Shown piece by piece: positions 33,837 to 42,948 of a DNA stretch of 64,000 nt. The first letter of the stretch is position 1. Every line of letters begins with the position of its first letter. The translations under genes and the position numbers were made by a program. The stretch comes from Cupriavidus sp. YR651 (GTDB lineage Bacteria > Pseudomonadota > Gammaproteobacteria > Burkholderiales > Burkholderiaceae). Under the pieces are notes generated by a model, which was not told where the DNA came from, did not search any database, and worked only from the letters and a program-made list of their open reading frames with translations. Location of the stretch: contig NZ_FMYZ01000005.1 in NCBI RefSeq assembly GCF_900101625.1, forward strand, positions 186,001-250,000, written 5' to 3'.

Positions 33837-35330
33837 ATGGCCCTGCCCCCTGCAATGCTTCCCGCGCCCCTCACCCTCCTCATCGGCAAGTCGCGCCGAT
33901 TCCCGGTCAGGAAGGCCGCTAGCTGCATTGCGCCATCATCGCTCGTTTGCCTTGCAATGTTGACAGGCAGCAGCGATGCGCTCGCGCAATCGCCGCCGAC
34001 ATCGGCTGGCAGCGCGCCACCGTACAAGCTGCTGCGCTATGACGAGGACTACAGCTACCTGGAGGACACCTCGAAGAGGCAGGATGCCTCGGATCGCATC
34101 AAGCACATTCCGGCAGGCCCGCATGGGTGGTTCCTGAACCTTGGCGGGGAAGTACGAGAGCGCTTCGAGGACTACTCGGCCGCCAATTTCGGCGTGCCGG
34201 GAAAATCGGCGGACAGCTACCTGCTGCATCGCATCCTCCTGCATGCCGATTTGCATGCCGGCGACTATCTGCGTGGATTCGTCCAGCTCGGCAATCAGCT
34301 GGCCCCGGGAAAGACCGCCGCGGCGCCCCCATACCTCGATCGCGTCGACGTGCAGCAAGCCTTTCTTGACGTGCGGATGCCGCTGAACGACCCCGCCAGC
34401 GCCGACCCCGTCTTGCGATTTGGCCGCCAGGAAATGGCATTCGGATCGCAGCGAGTGGTTTCGATCCGGGACGCGCCTAACGTTCGCCGCGCATTCGATG
34501 GCGCTCGCCTGAGCGGCACCGTCGATCAGGTTCGCCTCGACGCATTCGCCACGCGCCCGGTCCTCCTGAAATCGGGGAACTTCGATGACCGGCCCAACCA
34601 ATCTCAAGGGTTCTGGGGCCTCTACGCCACCTTGCCGAGAAGCATCATCCCCGCTTCCGGCATGGACCTCTACTATCTGGGATTCGAGAACAGTCACGCA
34701 CTCTTTGGTGCCAGCAGCGGTGTCGAAAGACGCCACTCCATCGGCACCCGCGTCTTTGGCCAGGCGGCCGGCTTCGACTGGGACTGGGAGACCCTGGTGC
34801 AATTCGGCAGCTTCGGACAACAGGCTATCCGGGCATGGGGATTTTCAACGGATACTGGCTATACGCTCCCCAACTCGGACTGGAAGATCCGCGGCGGCTT
34901 CAAGGCCACCGCCGGTAGTGGCGACAAGGATCCCCATGACGGCACGGTCGGCACCTACAACGGGCTGTTTCCGAAACTGGCCTACTTCAATCAGGCAGGC
35001 CTCATTGGGGCATCGAATGTGATCGACATCCAACCTTCGCTGACCTTGCATCCGGCTGCAAGCGTCAGGCTGACGCTTGCGTGCGACTTCATCTGGCGAG
35101 AGACCACCAACGACGCTGTCTACACGTCTGTCGGCATTCCCGTTGCAGGTACTGCGGGACAACCGGGCAAGTACAGCAGCAGCCAGATTTCACTGGATAT
35201 CTTCTGGCAGGCAAGCCGTCACGTCGCGGTCAATGCTGGCGTCGTCTACGTCGACGAGAGCAAGTTGCTGCGGGCCGTCGGCGGGCACAACACCAGCTTC
35301 ATCTATCTGGCTGCCGGCTATACGTTCTGA
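33837..35330 (+). CDS. Alginate-export-family outer-membrane porin
   Basis: A 497-residue outer-membrane beta-barrel. After an N-terminal signal region ending SSDALAQS, the alginate-export pattern appears: YKLLRYDEDYSYLED, GGEVRERFEDYSAAN, LRFGRQEMAFGSQR and a long series of alternating hydrophobic strands. The protein ends in aromatic GYTF, the usual OMP C-terminal signature. Members export alginate (AlgE) or take up small aromatic or sugar acids. Two starts (33795, 33837) are possible. No regulator is adjacent on the same strand; it lies between ycaC and a LysR gene. Confidence 0.85.
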   Translation: MALPPAMLPAPLTLLIGKSRRFPVRKAASCIAPSSLVCLAMLTGSSDALAQSPPTSAGSAPPYKLLRYDEDYSYLEDTSKRQDASDRIKHIPAGPHGWFLNLGGEVRERFEDYSAANFGVPGKSADSYLLHRILLHADLHAGDYLRGFVQLGNQLAPGKTAAAPPYLDRVDVQQAFLDVRMPLNDPASADPVLRFGRQEMAFGSQRVVSIRDAPNVRRAFDGARLSGTVDQVRLDAFATRPVLLKSGNFDDRPNQSQGFWGLYATLPRSIIPASGMDLYYLGFENSHALFGASSGVERRHSIGTRVFGQAAGFDWDWETLVQFGSFGQQAIRAWGFSTDTGYTLPNSDWKIRGGFKATAGSGDKDPHDGTVGTYNGLFPKLAYFNQAGLIGASNVIDIQPSLTLHPAASVRLTLACDFIWRETTNDAVYTSVGIPVAGTAGQPGKYSSSQISLDIFWQASRHVAVNAGVVYVDESKLLRAVGGHNTSFIYLAAGYTF

Positions 35331-35384
35331 CGTGAGCCCAATCCGCGTCTTTCCAACTACCGGTGGCGCTCCGCCCCTGGAGAT

Positions 35385-36386
35385 TCACTGAGCCTGGTGA
35401 GCATCCTCGCTTGCAGGTGCCGGCGCCCCGCCTCGCCCCTCATGGTCCCTCGCGGCCGCCTTCGACTGCGCCCGGCGTTGAAGATGCGAGATGAAACTTT
35501 CCGCCACTTCCGACAGTGGCTCGTTCTTGCGGGTCAGCATGCCGAACGCCTGCAAGTCCAGCCCGATGACGATCGGCAGCGTGACCAGCAGGCTCGCCCT
35601 GACGTGATCCCGCACGACCGACTCCGGCAACATCGCGACGGCGTCACCGGACTGCAGGAGCTGCAAGGTTGCAAAAATCGAAGAGCACTCGATCACGTCT
35701 TCCGGCGTCGACACGTGCGCCTGCGCGAACTGCCCTTCCAGCATCAGGCGCGCCGGGCTGGTCAGCGTCTGCAGCACCCACGGCCAGCGCACCAGCTCTT
35801 CCCAATCCAGTTGCTCCCTCTGCGCGAGCGGATGCCCATTGCGTACGACGATGCGTAGCGGTTCGTCGGACAGTGCCGAGAAGTCGAACTTGTTGTGATC
35901 CAGCGGGCCAGTGAATCGGCCCACGGCGAGTTCGATCTCGTGCCGCTCCAGCAGAACGCCAATCTGGTCGCTGGTCTCGCCAAGGATTCGCACATTCAAA
36001 CGGGGCCGTTCGCGCTTGATATCCGCCACCGCGGCGGCGACGAGATCCGGGGCCGCCCCCATGATCGCGCCGAAAACAAGCTGGCCATGCCCGCCCCGCC
36101 GCTTGGTGTCGAGATCTTCGAGAAAGCGGGAAAGGCCAGCCTGCGTTTGCCGCGCATACGTCACCACTTCCTGCCCGAGCGGCGTCGCCCGCATGCCGCG
36201 CGCGTGACGCTCGAAAATGGGGAAGCCAAAGGCTTGCTCGATATCCGCCAACATTTTCGTGGCGGAAGGCTGGGTCACATTGATGAGCGCCGCAGCCTGA
36301 TTCAGCGTCGGCGTGTCGCTTAAGGCACTCAGCAAAGCCCAGTGCTTGAGCTTGAGACGGTTCACCAGACGCGGCGTCAGCGACAT
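35385..36386 (-). CDS. LysR-family transcriptional regulator
   Basis: A 333-residue regulator: MSLTPRLVNRLKLKHWALLS, then the winged helix LNQAAALINVTQPSATKML and an effector half with LVFGAIMGAAPDLVAA. The C-terminus is extended by about 20 Ala/Pro/Arg-rich residues. It is divergent from the FAH-SDR-MFS-RhmD genes, with an ATTCCA/TGGAAT palindrome between them, so it probably responds to an aldonic acid such as L-rhamnonate. Confidence 0.88.
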   Translation of the reverse strand: MSLTPRLVNRLKLKHWALLSALSDTPTLNQAAALINVTQPSATKMLADIEQAFGFPIFERHARGMRATPLGQEVVTYARQTQAGLSRFLEDLDTKRRGGHGQLVFGAIMGAAPDLVAAAVADIKRERPRLNVRILGETSDQIGVLLERHEIELAVGRFTGPLDHNKFDFSALSDEPLRIVVRNGHPLAQREQLDWEELVRWPWVLQTLTSPARLMLEGQFAQAHVSTPEDVIECSSIFATLQLLQSGDAVAMLPESVVRDHVRASLLVTLPIVIGLDLQAFGMLTRKNEPLSEVAESFISHLQRRAQSKAAARDHEGRGGAPAPASEDAHQAQ

Positions 36387-36402
36387 TTCCAGCCCCCTTC
36401 CT

Positions 36403-36417
36403 ATTCCAATATGGAAT
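36403..36417. promoter_or_regulatory. LysR box upstream of rhamnonate-type operon
   Basis: ATTCCA-ATA-TGGAAT is a 6+3+6 dyad 17 bases before the LysR start, containing T-N11-A. Further half-sites TTGGAAT (36439) and ATTCCA (36475) occur in the same 116-base gap, typical of LysR regulators that contact several sites. Confidence 0.6.
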
Positions 36418-36502
36418 TGCTTCCTCGTAAATTTTGATTGGAATGATATAGCGCGCCCGCATACAGTTCAACGCATTCCACACAGACAAGACAGGAGACA
36501 CG

Positions 36503-37366
36503 ATGAAGCTGATCCGCTATGGCGCCGCAGGGCAGGAACGGCCAGGGATGGTCGATGCCGAGGGCCGCATCCGCGACCTTTCCGCCCATATTCCCGATGT
36601 CACGGGCGACACCCTCTCCCCGGCATCGGTGGCACGCCTGGCCGCCATCGATCCGGCGACGCTCCCGCTGGTGGAAGGCTCGCCCCGCATCGGCGCCTGC
36701 GTTGGCGCGGTGGGCAAGATGATCTGCGTGGGCCTGAACTATTCCGACCATGCGGCGGAATCCAATATGGCGATACCGACCGAGCCGGTGCTGTTCATGA
36801 AAGCCACCAGTGCAATCGTCGGCCCCAATGACGACGTCGAAATCCCGCCCCGCGCGGAGAAGGTCGACTGGGAAGTGGAACTCGGCGTGGTGATTGGAAA
36901 GACCGCAGGCTACGTGTCGAAGGCCGATGCGCTGGACCACGTGGCCGGCTATTGCGTCGTGAACGATGTTTCGGAGCGCGCCTACCAGCTTGAACGCGGT
37001 GGCCAGTGGGACAAAGGCAAGGGTTGCGACACCTTCGGCCCGCTGGGCCCGTGGCTGGTGACCCGGGACGAAATCCCCGACGCGCAGGCGCTCGCACTCT
37101 GGCTGGAGGTAGACGGCAAGCGCTACCAGAACGGCAACACCAGCACGATGATCTTCGACGTGCCGACGCTGGTGTCCTATATCAGCCAGTTCATGAGCCT
37201 GCAGCCGGGCGATGTGATCTCCACCGGCACGCCGCCGGGCGTGGGTCTCGGCCAGAAGCCGCATCCGGTCTATCTGGGCGTGGGCCAGGTCATGCGCCTC
37301 GGCATCACCGGGCTCGGCGAGCAGCGCCAGCGCACCGTGCCGGCCAACGTGGGAGCCGCACAATGA
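36503..37366 (+). CDS. FAH-family hydrolase, 2,4-didehydro-3-deoxy-L-rhamnonate hydrolase-like
   Basis: A 287-residue FAH protein. Motifs: CVGLNYSDHAAESN, WEVELGVVIG, NDVSERAYQ and GDVISTGTPPGVG with the extra GQWDKGKGCDTFGPLGPWLV loop (about residues 170-190) of the LRA6/ureidoglycolate-lyase-like branch. In the diketo-hydrolase route this enzyme splits 2,4-dioxo-3-deoxy-L-rhamnonate into pyruvate and L-lactate. Followed by an SDR with a four-base overlap, and clustered with an L-rhamnonate dehydratase, which supports the assignment. Confidence 0.85.
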   Translation: MKLIRYGAAGQERPGMVDAEGRIRDLSAHIPDVTGDTLSPASVARLAAIDPATLPLVEGSPRIGACVGAVGKMICVGLNYSDHAAESNMAIPTEPVLFMKATSAIVGPNDDVEIPPRAEKVDWEVELGVVIGKTAGYVSKADALDHVAGYCVVNDVSERAYQLERGGQWDKGKGCDTFGPLGPWLVTRDEIPDAQALALWLEVDGKRYQNGNTSTMIFDVPTLVSYISQFMSLQPGDVISTGTPPGVGLGQKPHPVYLGVGQVMRLGITGLGEQRQRTVPANVGAAQ

Positions 37367-38115
37367 ACCAGCTCGACATGAAAGGTCGCGTGGCCATCAT
37401 CACGGGCGGCGCACAGGGCATCGGATACGCCGTGGCGGAACGCATGCTCAGGTCGGGCGCCGAGGTGGCGCTGTGGGATATCAACGAAGTCCAGCTCGCC
37501 ACGGCGCGCAGCGCCCTGGCCGAGTTTGGCAAGGTCACCACCGAAGTGGTGGAGCTGACCGACGAAGCTTCCGTTGACGCCGCCACCAAAGCGACGCTGA
37601 GCAAGCTCGGCCACATCGATGTGCTGGTCAACAGCGCCGGCATCACGGGCGGCAACGGCACGACGTGGGAACTGGAACCCGACGTGTGGCGCCGCGTGAT
37701 CGAGGTGAACCTGATCGGCAGCTACCTGACGTGCCGCGCCGTCGTGCCCCAGATGATCAAGCAGGCCTACGGACGCATCGTCAACATCGCGTCCGTCGCC
37801 GGCAAGGAGGGCAACCCCAACGCCTCGCACTACAGCGCCTCCAAGGCTGGCCTGATCGGGCTGACCAAGTCGCTCGGCAAGGAGTTGGCCAAGAGCGGCG
37901 TACTGGTCAACGCGGTGACGCCCGCCGCCGCCAGGACGCCAATCTTCAACTCGATGAAAGCCGAGCACATCGAGTTCATGCTGTCCAAGATCCCCATGGG
38001 GCGCTTCCTCGAGGTGGACGAGGCGGCCTCGATGATCACCTGGCTAGGCACCGAAGACTGCGCGTTCAGCACCGGCGCCGTATTCGATCTCTCAGGCGGG
38101 CGCGCCACGTACTGA
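37363..38115 (+). CDS. SDR-family dehydrogenase, probable 2-keto-3-deoxy-rhamnonate 4-dehydrogenase-like
   Basis: A 250-residue SDR with cofactor motif TGGAQGIG, NSAGITG and the catalytic SHYSASKAG (Tyr-x3-Lys), plus an upstream IASVAGKEG serine. ATG overlaps the FAH stop (ATGA). In the L-rhamnonate pathway, an SDR (LRA5) oxidises C4 of the 3-deoxy-2-oxo intermediate between dehydratase and hydrolase; this gene sits between the hydrolase and dehydratase in the same cluster. Cofactor NAD+ is likely because of the Asp at the end of beta-2 (ALWDIN). Confidence 0.85.
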   Translation: MNQLDMKGRVAIITGGAQGIGYAVAERMLRSGAEVALWDINEVQLATARSALAEFGKVTTEVVELTDEASVDAATKATLSKLGHIDVLVNSAGITGGNGTTWELEPDVWRRVIEVNLIGSYLTCRAVVPQMIKQAYGRIVNIASVAGKEGNPNASHYSASKAGLIGLTKSLGKELAKSGVLVNAVTPAAARTPIFNSMKAEHIEFMLSKIPMGRFLEVDEAASMITWLGTEDCAFSTGAVFDLSGGRATY

Positions 38116-38186
38116 GCCAACTACCGAGCCTGGACGCAGGCCTGCATCAGACAGGCCGCGACGCCACGGACCCGACATCATAAAAA

Positions 38187-38217
38187 GGGCGCGCCTGCCT
38201 GCAAGGCCCGCGCGCCC
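38187..38217. terminator. GC hairpin between SDR and MFS genes
   Basis: GGGCGCGC (38187-38194) pairs with GCGCGCCC (38210-38217) across a 15-base loop. The five As just before it would be a T-tract on the minus strand. On the plus strand it ends directly beside the GGAGAC ribosome site of the MFS gene, so it may damp or regulate its translation. Confidence 0.5.
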
Positions 38218-38231
38218 CGGAGACACCCATC

Positions 38232-39548
38232 ATGAATGCCCATCGCCCGACCCTTGAGTCGGTGACCGCCAAGGCGATCGTCCGCCTGGTGCCATTTCTG
38301 CTGCTGATGTACGTGCTTGCCTTTCTGGACCGCGCCAACGTGGGCTTCGCAAAGAAGGCGTTCCAGCTCGACACCGGCATCTCCGATGCCATGTTCGCGC
38401 TCGGTGCCGGTGTGTTCTTCCTGGGCTACGCGTTGCTCGAAGTGCCGAGCAATCTGATCCTGCACCGCGTGGGCGCCCGCATCTGGATGTGCCGCATCAT
38501 GGTGACGTGGGGCATGGTTTCCGCGGCCCTGATGTTCGTCCACGGCGAGATCGCCTTCTATGTGCTGCGCTTCCTCCTGGGGGTTGCGGAGGCGGGATTC
38601 TTCCCCGGCGTCATCTACTTCCTGACCAAGTGGTTTCCGGCGAGCGCACGCACCCGCGTGATGGGGATGTTCTACTTCGGCGCGCCCCTGGCGTTCATCT
38701 TCGGCAGCCCCCTCTCCGGCATGCTGCTCGAACTCGATGGCTTGCTGGGCTTCAAGGGCTGGCAATGGCTTTTCATGGTCGAAGGGCTGCTCGCGAGCAT
38801 CGTGGGCGTGTGGGCGTACTGGTATCTCGACAATGCTCCACGCGATGCGAAATGGCTGTCCCCCGCCGAGCGCGAGGTCCTCGCTTCGGCCATCGAAAGC
38901 GAAGAGCACATCAAGTCCTCGCACGGACCGAGCACGGTATTGCGCGCGTTGGGCAATGGCCGGGTGCTGTTCCTGTCGCTCATCTACTTCCTGATTCAGG
39001 TCAGCGTGTACGGCGTGGTGTTCTATCTGCCGACGCAAGTGGCGGCGCTGCTGGGCAAGAAAGTCGGCTTCGAAGTCGGCCTGGTCACGGCGATCCCCTG
39101 GGTCTGCGCGCTCGCGGCGGCCTACTTCCTGCCCCGGATGGCCGAGCGGCACGGCCACCATGAGCGCATCGCACTCGCCACGCTGGCCGTGGCCGCCGCC
39201 GGCATCGCGCTCTCCGTCAATACGGCATCTCCGGTCGTCGCGCTGTTCGCCCTGTGTCTGGCGGCGGCTGGCTTCATCGGCGTGCAGCCGCTGTTCTGGA
39301 CCTTCCCGACCAACTACCTCGGTGGTGCCGCGGCGGCTGGCGGCATCGCCCTGATCAATTCGCTCGGCGCGCTCGGCGGATTTGTCGCGCCGAACGTCAA
39401 GACGTGGGCGGAGCATGCCTTTGCATCGCCGAGTGCGGGACTGAACATTCTCGCCGTGACCACCGCGATCGGCGCACTGCTGTTCCTGAAACTCCGAAGC
39501 CCGGGTGCTGCCGCTCCGGTGGCGAATCCTGGAACACGCTCGGCCTGA
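38232..39548 (+). CDS. MFS transporter, ACS family (sugar-acid/anion:cation symporter)
   Basis: A 438-residue, 12-helix permease of the major facilitator superfamily. Motifs of the anion:cation symporter branch: [17 protein letters not shown] in helix 1-2, [20 protein letters not shown] in helix 4-5 and WLSPAER in the central loop. Relatives carry L-rhamnonate (RhmT), glucarate or phthalate. The position between the SDR and rhmD makes L-rhamnonate or a stereoisomer the likely cargo. Confidence 0.9.
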   Translation: MNAHRPTLESVTAKAIVRLVPFLLLMYVLAFLDRANVGFAKKAFQLDTGISDAMFALGAGVFFLGYALLEVPSNLILHRVGARIWMCRIMVTWGMVSAALMFVHGEIAFYVLRFLLGVAEAGFFPGVIYFLTKWFPASARTRVMGMFYFGAPLAFIFGSPLSGMLLELDGLLGFKGWQWLFMVEGLLASIVGVWAYWYLDNAPRDAKWLSPAEREVLASAIESEEHIKSSHGPSTVLRALGNGRVLFLSLIYFLIQVSVYGVVFYLPTQVAALLGKKVGFEVGLVTAIPWVCALAAAYFLPRMAERHGHHERIALATLAVAAAGIALSVNTASPVVALFALCLAAAGFIGVQPLFWTFPTNYLGGAAAAGGIALINSLGALGGFVAPNVKTWAEHAFASPSAGLNILAVTTAIGALLFLKLRSPGAAAPVANPGTRSA

Positions 39549-39613
39549 ACCCAGGCGGTTCGCCCCGAATATCTCCGACCCAACAATCCGAGCTTTTTGC
39601 AGGAGTCCCCAAA

Positions 39614-40801
39614 ATGTCCATGCCTACCATCAAGCACGTTCGCGCCTTCACGCTGCGCGGCGCGGGCGCTGACTACCATGACCAGGGCGATGGTCACTGG
39701 ATCGACGATCACATCGCCACGCCCATGTCGAAGTATCCCGAGTACCGGCAGAGCCGCCAGAGTTTCGGCATCAACGTCCTTGGCACGCTGGTGGTCGAGA
39801 TCGAGGCGAGCGATGGCACCGTGGGCTTCTCGGTCACGACTGGCGGCGACCTTGGCTGCTGGATTGTCGAGAAGCACCTTGCCCGCTTCATCGAGGGCCA
39901 GAAGGTGACGGACATCGAGAAGATCTGGGACCAGATGTTCAACGCGACGCTCTACTACGGCCGCAAGGGCATCGTCCTCAACACCATCTCTGGCGTGGAC
40001 CTTGCGTTGTGGGATCTGCTGGCCAAGGTCCGCAAGGAGCCCGTCCACGCGCTGCTGGGCGGTCCGGTGCGCGACGAGCTGCAGTTCTACATGACGGGCG
40101 CGCGGCCCGACTTCGCCAGAGAGCAGGGATTCATCGGCGGCAAGCTGCCGTTGCACCACGGCCCCGCGGAAGGCAAGGAAGGCCTGAGGAAAAACCTGGA
40201 ATTGCTCGCCGACATGCGCGAGAAATGCGGCCCGGACTTCTGGCTGATGTACGACTGCTGGATGAGCCTGGACGTCGACTATGCGACGCGTCTCGCGCAG
40301 GCCGCCTACAACGAGTTCGGGTTGAAATGGATCGAGGAAGCCTTGCCGCCCGACGACTACTGGGGCTACGCCGAGCTACGTCGCAATGTGCCGCGCGGCA
40401 TGCTCGTGAGCACCGGGGAACATGAGGCAACGCGCTGGGGCTTTCGCATGCTGCTGGAGATGGAGTGCTGCGACATCCTGCAACCGGACGTCGGCTGGTG
40501 CGGCGGGATTACCGAGCTGATCAAGATCTCCGCACTGGCCGACGCGCGCGGCAAGCTGGTGGTTCCCCACGGCTCATCGGTCTACAGCTATCACTTCGTC
40601 ATCACGCGCCACAACAGTCCATTTGCCGAATTCCTCAACATGTCGCCGGGCGCGGACGAGATCGTGCCGATGTTCCATCCTCAATTGCTTGACGAGCCCA
40701 TACCGGTGAACGGGCGCATGAAGGCCTCCGCGCTGGATGCCCCCGGCTTCGGTGTGCGCCTCAACCCCGAACTGCCGTTGCACCGGCCGTTCGCACGCTG
40801 A
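39614..40801 (+). CDS. rhmD: L-rhamnonate dehydratase
   Basis: A 395-residue enolase-superfamily enzyme. It follows E. coli RhmD closely: [39 protein letters not shown]-like region, MTGARPDFA(R/K)[12 protein letters not shown] (metal Asp), KWIEEALPP (Glu), STGEHEATR (Glu/His) and [10 protein letters not shown] (His). It removes water from L-rhamnonate (also L-lyxonate) to give 2-oxo-3-deoxy-L-rhamnonate. The L-rhamnose dehydrogenase and lactonase of the complete route are absent here, so the cell may import the acid through the adjacent MFS carrier. Confidence 0.93.
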   Translation: MSMPTIKHVRAFTLRGAGADYHDQGDGHWIDDHIATPMSKYPEYRQSRQSFGINVLGTLVVEIEASDGTVGFSVTTGGDLGCWIVEKHLARFIEGQKVTDIEKIWDQMFNATLYYGRKGIVLNTISGVDLALWDLLAKVRKEPVHALLGGPVRDELQFYMTGARPDFAREQGFIGGKLPLHHGPAEGKEGLRKNLELLADMREKCGPDFWLMYDCWMSLDVDYATRLAQAAYNEFGLKWIEEALPPDDYWGYAELRRNVPRGMLVSTGEHEATRWGFRMLLEMECCDILQPDVGWCGGITELIKISALADARGKLVVPHGSSVYSYHFVITRHNSPFAEFLNMSPGADEIVPMFHPQLLDEPIPVNGRMKASALDAPGFGVRLNPELPLHRPFAR

Positions 40802-40831
40802 GGCGCCTCCGGGTTGCCGGCGCCGGCCAGC

Positions 40832-41581
40832 TTACTGCCGATGAATCGCCAGCGGTCCGAACGACTGCGTGACCGGCATGACTTCCACGAAGTTGATGTT
40901 GACGCGCGCGGGCAGCGTCGCGGCCCAGAACACCGTATCCGCGATATCGTCGGGCGTCAGGGCGTCGGCGCCTTCATAGACCTTTTCGACGCGTGCCTGG
41001 TCGCCGCTGAATCGCACCGCCGAAAACTCGGTGCCGCCAACCAGACCTGGCGCCACATCGGTAACGCGTACGCGGGTGCCTTGCAGGTCGGCGCGCAGGT
41101 TCAGCGAGAACTGGCGCACGAATGCCTTGGTCGCGCCATACGCGTTGCCGCCCGGATAGGCGTAAGCGCCTGCGGTCGAGCCAATGTTGATCACATGGCC
41201 CCGGTTGCGCGTGACCATGCCGGGCAGGACGGCACGCGTCATGTACATCAGCCCCTTCACGTTGGTGTCGACCATCGTGTCCCAGTTGTCCAGGTCGGCG
41301 CTCTGTGCCGGTTCCAGCCCGAGTGCCAGGCCGGCGTTGTTGACCAGCAGGTCGATGTCGGCGAAATCGGCCGGCAAATTGGCCACGGCGGCGGCCACGG
41401 CATCGCGGTCGCGCACATCCAGGATCAGCGGCAACACCTTGTCGCGGCCAAGCTCGGCGGCCAGCGCTGCCAGGCGATCCTCGCGGCGCCCGGCCGCGAT
41501 CACGCGATGGCCCGCATTGGCGAAACGTCGGGCAATGGCGGCGCCAAATCCTGAGGTGGCGCCGGTAACGAAAACGATCAT
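40832..41581 (-). CDS. ydfG: NADP-dependent 3-hydroxy acid/serine dehydrogenase, YdfG-like
   Basis: A 249-residue SDR. The cofactor motif VTGATSGFGAAIARRF opens the protein; NNAGLALG, YGATKAFVRQFS and the C-terminal PGLVGGTEFS...VRFSGD region follow. The late LPARVNINFVEVMPVTQSF stretch is a YdfG signature, pointing to oxidation of L-allo-threonine, L-serine or 3-hydroxypropionate-type acids. Start at 41581 with GGAGAG upstream; a TTG at 41593 is an alternative. Convergent with rhmD. Confidence 0.9.
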   Translation of the reverse strand: MIVFVTGATSGFGAAIARRFANAGHRVIAAGRREDRLAALAAELGRDKVLPLILDVRDRDAVAAAVANLPADFADIDLLVNNAGLALGLEPAQSADLDNWDTMVDTNVKGLMYMTRAVLPGMVTRNRGHVINIGSTAGAYAYPGGNAYGATKAFVRQFSLNLRADLQGTRVRVTDVAPGLVGGTEFSAVRFSGDQARVEKVYEGADALTPDDIADTVFWAATLPARVNINFVEVMPVTQSFGPLAIHRQ

Positions 41582-41616
41582 CTTGCTCTCCAACTGGGAC
41601 AGGTTCGGCCAAGATA

Positions 41617-42135
41617 CTACACCTGCCCAAGGCGCAGATGATGGATGAGCTCGAGGCTATGTTGCCCGTGAAACCAGAGGTCATCGGAAACAACCAGGGC
41701 AATCAGCCATGACGCCGCGACGATGAGAAGGTCGCAGCGCCCGCTGTTCCACCAGTTCAGGGAGTGGCGGCCGGCGATCCAGGGCACACCCAGCGGATTT
41801 GGCCAGTCGGCCAGCAGGTGCATGACGCCACCGCAGGCGAAGCCGAATGCCGGCGCAGCCAGCGTATGGGTTCCCAGTGCGCGGTATGCCCACACCAGGA
41901 GGCCGATCCAGGCGATACCCCAGTGCGTCCAGGTCCGATGGGTAATCCACAGGCGGCGCGACTTTGACCACCAGGCCAACTCCAGCCAGTCGGGGGCGGT
42001 GCTGCCGAGCAGCGCCATCACGAAGCCAGCCGCGCTAGCCCAGTGCCACCCTCCACCACCGTGCTTCGCGATCACGGCGGCGGCGATGACGGCCGCCGCC
42101 CATCCGGTGGCGTGGTGTGCTTTGCTTGAGGCCAT
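41617..42135 (-). CDS. Inner-membrane YdjM-type metal-dependent hydrolase-like protein
   Basis: A 172-residue protein of the LexA-binding, YdjM-like family (PF04307). Four or five hydrophobic segments are visible, with conserved polar positions STAPDWLELA, THRTWTHWGIAW and HLLADWPNPLGVPW. Function is uncertain; some members are SOS-linked inner-membrane proteins. The start follows family length; the frame is open far upstream through antisense sequence. It is separated from the LysE-family gene by about 100 bases on the same strand. Confidence 0.8.
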   Translation of the reverse strand: MASSKAHHATGWAAAVIAAAVIAKHGGGGWHWASAAGFVMALLGSTAPDWLELAWWSKSRRLWITHRTWTHWGIAWIGLLVWAYRALGTHTLAAPAFGFACGGVMHLLADWPNPLGVPWIAGRHSLNWWNSGRCDLLIVAASWLIALVVSDDLWFHGQHSLELIHHLRLGQV

Positions 42136-42239
42136 GATGGAGCTGCGCGGGTGAGCCGGTGGTCGATGAAGGGCCGCAATCTTGGCAGATATGCCCGTGA
42201 AACGCCAGCGCCGGGCTGCCTGTCGCCGCGCCCTGCCGC

Positions 42240-42869
42240 TCAGGCCGGACGCACCATCACGATCAACCGGAGGGCCAGCAGCACCAGTACGGTGGCGAGC
42301 CCCAGCGATTGCAGGCGCGCGAACTTCGGATTGCCATCCAGGAAGCGGCGGACGGCGCCGCTGCCCACGCCGAGGGCGGCGTGGAACACGATGGCAATCG
42401 CGGTCAGCACGCTCCCGAGGATCAGCAATTGCCGCGCGACCGGCCCATGGCCCGGCACGACGAATTGTGGGAGGAACACCACGAAGAACAGCAAGGCCTT
42501 GGGGTTGAGCAGGCTGTTCAGCATGGCACGCGCGAACACGGCTTTCAGCGTCGCCTGCGACGCGATGGCGCCGCCCGGTGCCGCCGGTGCCTGCAGGCAC
42601 TTCCAGGCCATCCACAAAAGGTACGCGGCCCCGCAATAGCGAATGACGTCGAAGGCCATCGGCATGCTGCCGACCACGGCTGCGATACCCGTGGCGGTGA
42701 GTATCGTGAGCACCAGGTCCGCCGCGCCAATGCCCAGCGCCGAAGCCACGCCGCCGCTCCAGCCGTAGGTCACGCCATGCGTGACCACGAACATCATATT
42801 GGGCCCCGGGGACATCAGCAGGAACATCACCGCCACGGCGAATACAGAGAGGGTTGCCAGATCCGTCAT
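42240..42869 (-). CDS. LysE/RhtB-family amino-acid exporter
   Basis: A 209-residue transporter with six hydrophobic segments. It opens with LSVFAVAVMFLLMSPGPNMM and has GWSGGVASALGIGAADLV and FARAMLNSLLNPKALLFFVVFLPQF, all signature regions of RhtB/LysE exporters of homoserine, threonine and related amino acids. Divergent from the MocR-type regulator, whose aminotransferase domain may sense the exported amino acid as a PLP adduct. Confidence 0.9.
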   Translation of the reverse strand: MTDLATLSVFAVAVMFLLMSPGPNMMFVVTHGVTYGWSGGVASALGIGAADLVLTILTATGIAAVVGSMPMAFDVIRYCGAAYLLWMAWKCLQAPAAPGGAIASQATLKAVFARAMLNSLLNPKALLFFVVFLPQFVVPGHGPVARQLLILGSVLTAIAIVFHAALGVGSGAVRRFLDGNPKFARLQSLGLATVLVLLALRLIVMVRPA

Positions 42870-42909
42870 GCAGTGCTGCCTGTTGGTTGAATGCTGGTAG
42901 AGTACGACC

Positions 42910-42948
42910 ACAACCTGAAACAACCAAAAAATTGTTCTAGATACAACC
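42910..42948. promoter_or_regulatory. Direct ACAACC repeats before the MocR gene
   Basis: ACAACC occurs at 42910-42915, 42920-42925 and 42943-42948, in direct orientation. The first two are ten bases apart, one helical turn. An inverted half-site (GGTTG) lies at 42884. Such direct repeats fit the binding pattern known for MocR/PdxR regulators, which use the GntR head. Confidence 0.5.
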
